DNA of 64,000 nt from Blastococcus sp. CPCC 205250. Lineage in GTDB: Bacteria; Actinomycetota; Actinomycetes; Mycobacteriales; Geodermatophilaceae. Position numbers and translations under genes: made by a program. This document shows, one piece after another, positions 1-7,255 of this stretch. The first letter of the stretch is position 1. Each line of letters starts with the position of its first letter. Where the stretch lies: positions 292,318 to 356,317 of the forward strand of contig NZ_JABGCG010000005.1 in NCBI RefSeq assembly GCF_019799925.1, read 5' to 3'. The notes under the pieces are model-generated. The model did no database searches. It saw nothing but the letters and a program-made list of their open reading frames with translations, and had not been told where the DNA came from.

Positions 1-1
1 C

Positions 2-712
2 AAGCCCCGCGGCGACTACTCGATCGCCGGGTACGCCAACGGGATGCGCGACCTGCTCTCGGTGCTCGACGTCGAGCAGGTGACGGTGGTCGGGCACTCC
101 CTCGGCGGCGGGATCGCCCTGCAGTTCGCCTACCAGTTCCCCGAGCGCTGCCAGCGGATCGTGCTGGTGAGCAGCGGCGGGCTGGGGTCGGAGCTGTCGG
201 CCACCCTGCGCGCGGCCACCCTGCCCGGCGCCGAGCTGGTGCTCACCGGGCTCGCCCAGGCCTCCGGCGTGCTCCGCGCGGGGCTGCGTGGCGTGGAGGG
301 GCTGGGCCGGCTGGCCGGCTGGCGGCAGGCCCGGGACCTCGCCCAGGCGGCCGAGGCGCTGCTCGCGCTGCGCGACATCGAGGCGCGCCGGGCGTTCCTG
401 CGGACCCTGCGCAGCAGCGTCGACACCCGCGGCCAGACGGTGAGCGCGCTGGACCGGCTGTACCTGGCCAACGCCATCCCGATGCTGGTGGTCTGGGGCA
501 CCCGCGACCCCATCGTGCCGATCAGCCACGCCGACGCCGTCCGGGCGACGGTGCCCACGGCGCGGGTCGAGGTGTTCGAGGGCGCCGGGCACTGGCCGCA
601 CGTCGACGACCCCGACCGCTTCTCCACGGTGGTCACGCAGTTCCTCCGCGACACCGAGCCGGCGGCCCACGACCGGGACACCTGGCGCGCACTGCTCGCC
701 GAGGACCGCTGA
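2..712 (+). CDS. Alpha/beta-hydrolase fold enzyme (5' truncated by window)
   Basis: The left edge removes the N-terminus; 236 codons remain, in frame from base 2. Visible signs of an alpha/beta hydrolase are the nucleophile elbow GHSLGG (around base 90-105), an acid-containing GTRDP stretch (around 495) and the catalytic histidine in GAGHWPH (around 590), so the triad is complete. The fold covers esterases, haloperoxidase-like and ring-fission hydrolases; the substrate cannot be told from sequence. The next gene begins about 50 bases downstream on the same strand with its own -10-like box. No signal peptide can be judged because the start is missing. Confidence 0.85.
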   Translation, partial: KPRGDYSIAGYANGMRDLLSVLDVEQVTVVGHSLGGGIALQFAYQFPERCQRIVLVSSGGLGSELSATLRAATLPGAELVLTGLAQASGVLRAGLRGVEGLGRLAGWRQARDLAQAAEALLALRDIEARRAFLRTLRSSVDTRGQTVSALDRLYLANAIPMLVVWGTRDPIVPISHADAVRATVPTARVEVFEGAGHWPHVDDPDRFSTVVTQFLRDTEPAAHDRDTWRALLAEDR

Positions 713-763
713 CCCGCCCGGGCGGGTGTGCGGATCCCGCGCCCAGTGCCTAGCGTTCCGGCG

Positions 764-1873
764 GTGGAGGACTGGGACGTCGTGGTCGTCGGCGGCGGCC
801 CGGCGGGGGCGTCGGCCGCTCTCGCGGCGCGCCGGGCCGGGGCCTCGGTGCTCGTGCTCGACCGGGCCGACTTCCCCCGCGACAAGGTCTGCGGCGACGG
901 GATCGCCCCCGAGGCGCTGGACGTGCTCGCCGTGCTCGGCGCCGACCCCGCGAGGCTGGTCGCCGGGTACCCCGCGGTGCCGCGGCTGTCCCTGCGGGCG
1001 CCGCGCGGCGCGGTCGTCGAGCGGGACACCCACCGGCCCTCGCACGTCGTCCCCCGTGAGGTCCTCGACGCGCGCGTCCTCGAAGCGGCCCTCTCCGCGG
1101 GTGCGGAGTTCCGGCGGCACCGGGTCCGGACGCTCGCGGTCGGCGACGGCGGGGTGGTCGTCGACGACGCCGTCCGGGCCGGGGTGCTGGTCGGGGCCGA
1201 CGGCGCGGAGTCCGTCGTCCGCCGGGCCCTCGGGCTGCCCCGCACCCCCGACGACCGGATCGCCGTCGCCATCCGCGGCTACGCGCCGGAACCCCCGCTG
1301 CGCCCGGGCACCCAGGTGCTCGTGACGACCGAGCAGCGCTGGCCGGCCTACGCCTGGTCGTTCCCGCTCGGCGACGGGCGGGCCAACGTCGGCTACGGGG
1401 AGCTGGTCTCCGGGGGCGCCACCCGCCAGGAGCTCGTGGCCGGGTTGCAGCGGCTGCTGCCCGGGGTGGAGCCCGACCGGCTGCGCGCGCACCGGCTGCC
1501 GCTGTCGACCGGCCGCACCCGCCAGCCCGACGGCCGGGTGCTGCTGGCCGGCGACGCCGCGTCGCTGATCAACCCGCTGACCGGCGAGGGGATCTTCTAC
1601 GCGGTGCTGTCCGGCGCGCTCGCGGGAACGGCGGCGACGGCGGGCGCGGCCGCGGGGGCGGTGTACCGCCGGGCGCTGCGCCGGCGGCTGGGCGCGCACC
1701 TGCGGGCGACGTCGGCGGCCTCGCAGCTGTCCCGCTGGCCGCGGCTGATGGACGCCGCGGTGCGGGGTGCGGCCGCCGACCAGCGGGTGTTCGACGACGT
1801 GGTGGCCCTCGGCCTGGCCGACGGGCGGCTGTCGGCGCGCACGCTGGCGGCCGCCGTCGGCAACCTGCGCTAG
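764..1873 (+). CDS. Geranylgeranyl-reductase-family FAD-dependent oxidoreductase
   Basis: A 369-aa flavoprotein of the group that includes geranylgeranyl reductases (menaquinone or isoprenoid saturation) and related halogenase/hydroxylase-like enzymes. The N-terminal GGGPAGA FAD-binding loop lies at about residues 8-14, DKVCGDG at about 40, and the second FAD motif LAGDAASLINPLTGEG at about residues 260-275. I chose GTG at 764 because TAGCGT at 751-756 sits 7 nt upstream, a leaderless arrangement seen repeatedly in this window; an in-frame GTG at 728 is the alternative. The stop overlaps the end of the converging diguanylate cyclase gene by four bases. Reduction of a polyprenyl chain is inferred from family only. 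Confidence 0.8.
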   Translation: MEDWDVVVVGGGPAGASAALAARRAGASVLVLDRADFPRDKVCGDGIAPEALDVLAVLGADPARLVAGYPAVPRLSLRAPRGAVVERDTHRPSHVVPREVLDARVLEAALSAGAEFRRHRVRTLAVGDGGVVVDDAVRAGVLVGADGAESVVRRALGLPRTPDDRIAVAIRGYAPEPPLRPGTQVLVTTEQRWPAYAWSFPLGDGRANVGYGELVSGGATRQELVAGLQRLLPGVEPDRLRAHRLPLSTGRTRQPDGRVLLAGDAASLINPLTGEGIFYAVLSGALAGTAATAGAAAGAVYRRALRRRLGAHLRATSAASQLSRWPRLMDAAVRGAAADQRVFDDVVALGLADGRLSARTLAAAVGNLR

Positions 1874-2910
1874 GCCGGAGCGACCTCGATGCGGTCCCGG
1901 CCGCCGCGCTTGGCGCGGTAGAGGGCGGCGTCGGCCGCCGCGTACAGCTCGCGCATGCCGCGGGCGTGCTCCGGGGCGTGCGCGACGCCCACGCTCACCG
2001 ACAGCGCGAGCAGGTCGCCGTCGGGCAGCGTCAGGGGGGTCGAGCGCACCGACTGCAGCACGGCGTCGGCCCGCTGCGCGGCGACCTCGGGCGAGCAGCC
2101 CGGCAGCAGCACCGCGAGCTCGTCGCCGCCGAGCCGGCTGAGGACGGCGTCGCCGGCGCGGACGTTGCGGCGGACCAGGCCGGCCAGGTGCACCAATGCG
2201 TCGTCGCCGACGGGGTGCCCGTGGCGGTCGTTGATCTGCTTGAAGGAGTCGACGTCGAGCAGCACGAGGGCGGTGCCCTCGCGGTGCGGCGCCCGGTCCA
2301 GCGCGTGCTCCAGGGCCTCCTCGAAGACCCGGCGGTTGAGCAGGCCGGTGAGCGAGTCGACGGTCGCCTGCTGCTGCAGCGCCTGCACCAGCCGGTCCTG
2401 GACGACGGCGCTGCGGTCGAGCATCACCGCCGTCACCACCAGGACGGCGCCGAAGAACACGGCGTCGATCAGCGCCTCGGCCGCGGGCAGCAGGAGCAGG
2501 AGGCTGACGACGTCGCCCGCCAGCGCCACCCCGGTGACGAGCGCGACCGCGCCACGTCGTAGGTGGGTGGCCGCCCACAGGACCGGGAACGCCAGGAACG
2601 CCTGCGCCGCGGCCGTCGTGTCGACGGTCAGCACGTTCATGACGCAGACCAGCAGGGCACCGCCGACCCCGATGGCCGGGAACGCACCGCACCGGTCCAG
2701 GGTCTCCGGCCGGGCGACCGAGCCGACCACGGCGACGGCCATGAGCACGGCCGCCCCCACCCAGGACGTCACCCGGGACGTGGTGCTGACGGAGTTGGGT
2801 CCGAAGAAGGTGAAGAGGACGAGCACCACCGCGCACACGGCGACGACCAGGACGGCGGAGCGCACGGTGCTCCGCGCATCACGCGCCCGGAAGGTCGACG
2901 GCAGCCTCAC
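1870..2910 (-). CDS. Membrane-bound GGDEF-domain diguanylate cyclase
   Basis: The 346-aa protein has about six hydrophobic membrane segments in residues 15-160, then a GGDEF domain from about 180 to 340. The fold marker [10 protein letters not shown] is present near residue 190. The active-site loop reads GGDEL (about residue 262) instead of GGDEF/GGEEF; the third-position acid and the glycines needed for GTP binding are kept. The family joins two GTP into c-di-GMP. No PAS, GAF or HAMP sensor is visible, so any signal probably enters through the membrane part. GTG start. It converges on the flavoprotein gene with a four-base overlap and is divergent from the DUF2510 gene. Confidence 0.85.
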   Translation of the reverse strand: MRLPSTFRARDARSTVRSAVLVVAVCAVVLVLFTFFGPNSVSTTSRVTSWVGAAVLMAVAVVGSVARPETLDRCGAFPAIGVGGALLVCVMNVLTVDTTAAAQAFLAFPVLWAATHLRRGAVALVTGVALAGDVVSLLLLLPAAEALIDAVFFGAVLVVTAVMLDRSAVVQDRLVQALQQQATVDSLTGLLNRRVFEEALEHALDRAPHREGTALVLLDVDSFKQINDRHGHPVGDDALVHLAGLVRRNVRAGDAVLSRLGGDELAVLLPGCSPEVAAQRADAVLQSVRSTPLTLPDGDLLALSVSVGVAHAPEHARGMRELYAAADAALYRAKRGGRDRIEVAPA

Positions 2911-3067
2911 ACCGCCGATATCGGCACGCGGTCGTTCCGGGAGAAGGGACGCCCACCCGTCCGAGGGAGGTCAGGCACCGCGTCCGGAGGTGTTCCGGTG
3001 CGGCCGGGCCGCTGGCACAGTGTCGCGGTCGCCGGGGAGAGTCCCGGGCACGCTGGAGGGACGACAG

Positions 3068-4207
3068 ATGGTGGACGCGAGCTGGCTGCCCGACCCGAGT
3101 GGGGCGCACGAGCTGCGCTACTGGAACGGGACCGCCTGGACCGAGCACGTCTCGGACCGTGGGACGACGGGGATCGACGCCCCGACGAGGGAACTGCCGC
3201 TGCCGGGTGAGGCCCCGCCGCCGCCTCCCCCGTCGCCCGGCGACGCGAACGTCCAGTACCACGGCGCCCACGACGCCGGCTTCGGGTCGCCGGAGCCGAC
3301 GCAGCCCACGCAGGTCCAGCCGCAGCCGTACGGGCAGCAGGCGGACTCCGGGCAGCAGCAGGGATACGGACAGCAGTCGGAGTCCGGGCAGCAGCCGGGG
3401 TACGGGGAGCAGCCGGGGTACGGGCAGCAGCCGGGGTACGGCCAGCAGCAGCCCGGCTACGGCCAGCAGCCGGGGTACGGCCAGCCGCAGCAGGCCGCAC
3501 CGGCGGGCAAGCCCAGCTGGAAGGACCGGCTCAAGCAGGTCGCCGACCAGGGCAAGGCGGTCGCCGAGCAGGGCAAGGCCAAGCTCGCCGAGCAGTCGGC
3601 CAAGCGGACCGAGCAGTGGGCCAACGACCCCAGCACCCTGTGGTGGGGCGAGAGCAAGGGCGGGGCCACGGGCGCGGCTGGCGTCGCCAAGGCGCGCTAC
3701 CGCGTCACCAAGGACCGCATCTGGATCGAGAGCGGGCTGCTGGGCACCCGCACCGAGAGCGTGCCGATGTGGGCGGTGCGTGACATGGACGTCCGCCAGG
3801 CGGTCTGGCAGCGCGGCAAGGACGTCGGCGACCTCGTGCTCGGCCTCGACGACCCGGCGTACGGCGTGCAGCAGGACACCTTCAACCTCACCGGCATGCC
3901 GGAGTCCGGCACGACCAGCGGCCAGGTGGTCCTCGACAACATCGAGAACCCGCACCAGGTCTACGACCTGCTCGCACCGCTGGTCAGCGAGGCGCGGCAC
4001 AAGAAGACGATGGAGCGGCAGTCGCAGTACGTGCACCACGTGAACCCGGGGATGGCCTACGGCGCTCCGCAGCCCCCCGCGCCGGCACCCGCCGCCGAGG
4101 CCAAGCCCGACCTGGTCGACCAGCTCCGCCGGCTCGGCGAGCTGCGCGACGCGGGGATCCTCACCGAGGAGGAGTTCGCCGCCCAGAAGGCCAAGCTGCT
4201 CGGCTGA
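3068..4207 (+). CDS. DUF2510 / Gln-Gly-Tyr-rich / PH-like / SHOCT protein
   Basis: A 379-aa modular protein. Residues 4-26 are a DUF2510 segment (WLPDPSG...[12 protein letters not shown]). A proline-rich stretch is followed at about 87-145 by tandem [11 protein letters not shown] repeats of very low complexity. Residues 150-185 form a charged amphipathic helix rich in Lys, Gln and Ala. Residues 195-320 look like a bacterial PH-like beta domain, and the last 35 residues match a SHOCT motif ([15 protein letters not shown] pattern). There is no signal peptide or membrane helix. DUF2510 and SHOCT are common accessory modules in actinobacteria of unclear function. ATG at 3068 begins the DUF2510 motif directly. 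A hairpin follows the stop. Confidence 0.8.
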   Translation: MVDASWLPDPSGAHELRYWNGTAWTEHVSDRGTTGIDAPTRELPLPGEAPPPPPPSPGDANVQYHGAHDAGFGSPEPTQPTQVQPQPYGQQADSGQQQGYGQQSESGQQPGYGEQPGYGQQPGYGQQQPGYGQQPGYGQPQQAAPAGKPSWKDRLKQVADQGKAVAEQGKAKLAEQSAKRTEQWANDPSTLWWGESKGGATGAAGVAKARYRVTKDRIWIESGLLGTRTESVPMWAVRDMDVRQAVWQRGKDVGDLVLGLDDPAYGVQQDTFNLTGMPESGTTSGQVVLDNIENPHQVYDLLAPLVSEARHKKTMERQSQYVHHVNPGMAYGAPQPPAPAPAAEAKPDLVDQLRRLGELRDAGILTEEEFAAQKAKLLG

Positions 4208-4217
4208 CCGCCCCACC

Positions 4218-4254
4218 CCCACGGCCCGTTCCCCCTGCCGGGACGGGCCGTGGG
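4218..4254 (+). terminator. GC-rich hairpin after the DUF2510 gene
   Basis: Two 15-nt arms (4218-4232 and 4240-4254) pair completely in the plus-strand transcript if one G-U pair is allowed, with a 7-nt loop. It starts 11 bases after the stop codon at 4207. There is no run of T after it, as for most hairpins in this window. Confidence 0.6.
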
Positions 4255-4311
4255 CGCACGACGCTCACGACGCCCATGTCGCCCGGGGCGACGCCCACGA
4301 CGGCCGCGACC

Positions 4312-4815
4312 TCACGCCCCGGCCCTGCGCCGGCGCGGAGCCGCCGAACGGGGTGGCGCGGCCCGCATGTGGTCCCGCACCGGCTCGAGCAGGCCCGCGA
4401 GCGCCTCGACGTCCGGGCGGGACAGTGGTTCCAGGAACAGCTCGCGGAGGACCGCGACGTGGCCGGGCAGGACCCGGTCGAGCACCGCGCGTCCGGCGCC
4501 GGTGATGGTGACCGTGACCCCCCGCTCGTCGTCGGGGGAGGGCGCGCGCACCACGAGGCCGGCCTGCTCGAGCAGGCCCGCCTGGTAGGTCAGGCCGCTG
4601 CGGCTGTACACGACGCCGTCGGCCAGGTCGGTCATCCGGCCGCTGCCCGTGGGTGAGTCCAGGCCGAGGCGGGCCAGCAGCTGGAACTGGACGTAGCTGA
4701 GACCGCCGGCCTCGCGCAGCTGCTGCTCGACCGCGTGCCTGAGCAGCCCCGCGACCTCCATCAACGCGAAGTAGGCGCCCAGCTGGACGCGGTCGAGCGG
4801 CGGCTCCTCGGACAT
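4312..4815 (-). CDS. MarR-family transcriptional regulator
   Basis: A 167-aa winged-helix protein. The pattern across residues 30-110 (LSYVQFQLLARL, MTDLADGVVYSRSGLTYQAGLLEQAGLV, then the wing SPDDERGVTVTITGAG) is a standard MarR DNA-binding domain with flanking dimerisation helices. The C-terminus is an Arg/Ala-rich tail. It is divergent from a quinone-oxidoreductase-like gene, and the 100 bases between them hold two matching inverted repeats, so it most likely represses that gene and itself. MarR repressors usually respond to phenolic or oxidising small molecules, which would suit an oxidoreductase target; the ligand is unknown. Confidence 0.88.
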   Translation of the reverse strand: MSEEPPLDRVQLGAYFALMEVAGLLRHAVEQQLREAGGLSYVQFQLLARLGLDSPTGSGRMTDLADGVVYSRSGLTYQAGLLEQAGLVVRAPSPDDERGVTVTITGAGRAVLDRVLPGHVAVLRELFLEPLSRPDVEALAGLLEPVRDHMRAAPPRSAAPRRRRAGA

Positions 4816-4828
4816 GCGCGCAGTCTAG

Positions 4829-4886
4829 TTGCTTCGAATCTGAAGCAGGTGCTAGCTTCCTCGGTACTGCTTCGAATTCGAAGCAG
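4829..4886 (+). promoter_or_regulatory. Paired MarR-type operators over the divergent promoter
   Basis: Two inverted repeats share the layout TGCTTC-N6-GAAGCA: 4830-4847 (imperfect centre) and 4868-4885, where a perfect 20-bp palindrome runs 4867-4886. Their centres are 38 bp apart. For the plus-strand gene, TTGCTT at 4829-4834 and TAGCTT at 4853-4858 make a -35/-10 pair with an 18-bp spacer. The first operator therefore covers the -35 and the second covers the start point. TAGACT on the minus strand (4822-4827) is a plausible -10 for the marR gene. Confidence 0.75.
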
Positions 4887-4915
4887 ACTCCCTCGATCAG
4901 GCAGAGGTCCCTCCC

Positions 4916-5860
4916 ATGAAGGCAGTGCGTTTCCACGAGTACGGCGAGCCGCGGGTCCTGCGCCACGAGGACGTCGACGTGCCGGTCCCCGGGGACGGGC
5001 AGGTGCTCGTCCGCGTCGCCGCCACGACGTTCAACGGCGTCGACGCCACCATCCGCGCGGGCTCCATGCAGGGCCCGATCCCGGTGTCACTGCCGCACAC
5101 CCCCGGCCTGGACGTCTCCGGCACGGTCGACGCGGTCGGCTCGGGCGTGGACCGCGTCGCGGTCGGCGACCGGGTCATCGGCTTCCTGCCGATGACCGCC
5201 GCCGGCGCGTCGGCGGAGTACGTCGTCGCGCCCGCGGAGGTCCTGGCCCCGGCGCCGTCGGGCATCCCGCTGGCCGACGCAGCCGCGCTCCCGGTGGTCG
5301 GCCTCACCGCGTGGCAGGCGCTCTTCGACCACGGCGGGCTCACCGCAGGTCAGCGCGTGCTGGTCAACGGCGCCGGCGGGGCGGTCGGCGGCCACGCGGT
5401 GCAGCTCGCCAGGCGGGCCGGCGCCCACGTGATCGCCACGGCCGGCCCCGGCAGCCGCGAGCGGGTCCGGGCGGCCGGCGCGGACGAGGTCGTCGACCAC
5501 ACCGCCACCGCGGTGACCGCGGCGGTCCCCGAGCCGGTCGACCTCGTGCTCAACCTGGCGCCGATCGACCCGGCGGAGCTCGCCGCCCTGGTCGGGCTGA
5601 TCCGCCCCGGGGGCGTCCTCGTCAACACGACGGTGTGGATGCCCGCTCCCGGCGACGAGGAGCGCGGCGTGCGCGGCGTGGACCTCTTCGTCCGCAGCGA
5701 CCCCGGGCAGCTGTCGGAGCTGGTGGCGCTGGTCGACCGCGGCGACCTGCGCGTCGACGTCGCGCAGCGGGTCCCGCTCGCCGAGCTGCCCGACGTCCAC
5801 ACCCGGGCGGCCTCGGGCGGGCTGCCCGGCAAGGTCGTCGTCCTCGTCTCCCCCGCCTGA
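4916..5860 (+). CDS. Quinone-oxidoreductase-like NADP-dependent MDR protein
   Basis: A 314-aa zinc-independent medium-chain dehydrogenase/reductase. The N-terminal GroES-like half starts MKAVRFHEYGEP and carries HTPGLDVSGTV near residue 60. The Rossmann loop NGAGGAVGGHAVQLARRAGA is at about 145-165. The zinc-binding cysteines of alcohol dehydrogenases are absent, consistent with quinone oxidoreductase/NADP-dependent oxidoreductase members that reduce quinones or enones with NADPH. ATG at 4916 lies about 50 bp after the predicted start point. The adjacent divergent MarR gene and two operators imply induction by a reactive substrate. Confidence 0.85.
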   Translation: MKAVRFHEYGEPRVLRHEDVDVPVPGDGQVLVRVAATTFNGVDATIRAGSMQGPIPVSLPHTPGLDVSGTVDAVGSGVDRVAVGDRVIGFLPMTAAGASAEYVVAPAEVLAPAPSGIPLADAAALPVVGLTAWQALFDHGGLTAGQRVLVNGAGGAVGGHAVQLARRAGAHVIATAGPGSRERVRAAGADEVVDHTATAVTAAVPEPVDLVLNLAPIDPAELAALVGLIRPGGVLVNTTVWMPAPGDEERGVRGVDLFVRSDPGQLSELVALVDRGDLRVDVAQRVPLAELPDVHTRAASGGLPGKVVVLVSPA

Positions 5861-5864
5861 CGCC

Positions 5865-5906
5865 GTCCGCACGCGAGGGGGCACGTCCGTCCGGCGCCGT
5901 GCGGAC
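5865..5906. terminator. Possible terminator hairpin between oxidoreductase gene and tRNA
   Basis: Nine-base arms (5865-5873 and 5898-5906) are perfectly complementary, with a 24-nt GC-rich loop. It sits just after the oxidoreductase stop and just beyond the 3' end of the minus-strand tRNA gene, so it could serve either. The loop is long and there is no T run. Confidence 0.35.
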
Positions 5907-5914
5907 ACCTCGAG

Positions 5915-6001
5915 CGGAGGGCGTGGGATTCGAACCCACGATGGGTGTGACCCCATAGCGGTTTTCAAGACCGCCGCCATCGGCCTCTAGGCGAGCCCTC
6001 C
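5915..6001 (-). tRNA. tRNA-Ser (anticodon UGA)
   Basis: On the minus strand an 87-nt cloverleaf can be drawn. The acceptor stem GGAGGGC/GCCCTCC has discriminator G. The anticodon stem is GCGGT/ACCGC and the loop CTTGAAA presents TGA. A long variable arm (ATGGG/CCCAT) is typical of serine tRNAs. The T-arm is GTGGG-TTCGAAT-CCCAC. The terminal CCA is not encoded (CTC follows), so it must be added after transcription. It reads UCA and, by wobble, other UCN codons. Confidence 0.95.
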
Positions 6002-6072
6002 CGGTGGGGGGAGGTTATCGCCCGCCGCCCCGGCGCTCATCCGCTCGGCGCCACGCCACCCTCGACGCCGCT

Positions 6073-6098
6073 GCCCGGCGCGGGCTCCCGCGCCGGGC
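6073..6098 (-). terminator. Strong GC hairpin after the secreted-protein gene
   Basis: A nearly loop-free inverted repeat: two 12-nt arms, GCCCGGCGCGGG and CCCGCGCCGGGC, separated by CT (so about a 10-11 bp stem in practice). It lies between the end of the minus-strand gene at 6142 and the tRNA gene, where termination upstream of the tRNA is expected. Confidence 0.55.
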
Positions 6099-6141
6099 TC
6101 CCCGACCGACCACTCGGCGGCGGTCGGCCGGGGAGAGGCGG

Positions 6142-6975
6142 TCAGTCGTCGTCCGAGCCGCAGTCCAGCCCGCCGTTGTGGCTGTCGCGCAGGTCCCACT
6201 CCTCGGTCCGGGGCGCGCTCGTGTGGGTGTGGCTGGGGGCGTTCAACCCGCCGCCGACCGCGGTCCACGCGGTGTAGGTGCCGCAGGGGCCGTAGGGCAG
6301 GAGGCCCGTGCTCTCGACCCGGACCGAGCTGTGCGGCTGGAGGGCGACGGTCTGCCGGACCAGCTGCCCGGTGGACCCCACGTAGCCGCCGGTCCCGTGG
6401 AACTCCCCGATGGCGAGGACGTGGACGTTCTCCACGAAGTCCGACGTGTTCGTGACCCGGTAGGACTGCCGGCCCGCGTTCTCCTCGTAGTACCACATGT
6501 CCTCGACGACGGGCAGGTCAGCGGGGTCGTTCCAGCCGCACTGCCCCGTGGTGTTGACCGTCCACGTCGCCGTGGCGACACCGCCGACGAGCCGGGTGAT
6601 CGTCGCGCGCAGGGGCGGCACCCGGAGGTGCCCGTCCGAGGTGGCGGAGAGGACGACGGCGTCCGTCGGCTGGCCGGCGGTGAGCGTCCGCGAGTCACGC
6701 AGCGCGCCCGAGACCTTCTCCCGCAGGGCGATGCCGTAGCTCTCGTTCGCCCTCAGCGCCGGCAGGCGGAACCCGACGCTGTAGACGCCGAAGTCGCCGG
6801 AGGACTGCACGCAGCTGCCGCTGACGTTCGACACGTTGGCGTTGTTCGCCGTGGCCGTGATGTTCGGGTTGGTCGCGATGGTCTCGGCCGAGGCCGTGCT
6901 CGCGCCGCCCACGAGGGCGCCGCCGACCGCAGCGAGCGCGAACGCCGCGCGGATGAGCCTGTGCTGACGGGACAC
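6142..6975 (-). CDS. Secreted protein of unknown function
   Basis: A 277-aa exported protein. A typical Sec signal peptide occupies residues 1-32 (basic VSRQHRLIR, hydrophobic core ALAAVGGALVGG, cleavage after ASTASA). The mature part is rich in Thr, Asn, Ser and Gly, has five Cys residues by my count that could form disulfides, and looks like an all-beta domain; the tail is acidic (GSDDD). I recognise no family. GTG at 6975 was chosen because it starts the signal peptide; the reading frame stays open further upstream, but that part is low-complexity. It is divergent from the 666-aa protein gene. No membrane anchor or sortase motif is seen. Confidence 0.65.
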   Translation of the reverse strand: MSRQHRLIRAAFALAAVGGALVGGASTASAETIATNPNITATANNANVSNVSGSCVQSSGDFGVYSVGFRLPALRANESYGIALREKVSGALRDSRTLTAGQPTDAVVLSATSDGHLRVPPLRATITRLVGGVATATWTVNTTGQCGWNDPADLPVVEDMWYYEENAGRQSYRVTNTSDFVENVHVLAIGEFHGTGGYVGSTGQLVRQTVALQPHSSVRVESTGLLPYGPCGTYTAWTAVGGGLNAPSHTHTSAPRTEEWDLRDSHNGGLDCGSDDD

Positions 6976-7255
6976 GTGGTTCCCCGTTTCTCCCCCGCGG
7001 AGGTGTGTGACAGTCGGAAGGGGTATCGGATCACGACCGTCCGGATGGCGGGTGGGACACGGTGCGGGGGAGCACGGTGTGACGGATGAGGAGCGCGAGC
7101 CGGGTGCAGCCGGGTCCCTGCCGGGTGGTGGCGGGACATCGGCGACCCCGGCCGGCGGCGACACGCTCCGCGTCCGGCGGGCCGTCGTGGAGCACCCGCC
7201 GACCCTCCAGGGCATGCTGCCGGTGCCCAGTGCAGCGCGACCGGCAGGAGAGCCC

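Noticed and set aside
5915..6001. tRNA-Ser as an integration site for a mobile element
   Set aside because: No integrase or repeated tRNA 3' fragment is seen nearby; flanking genes look ordinary.
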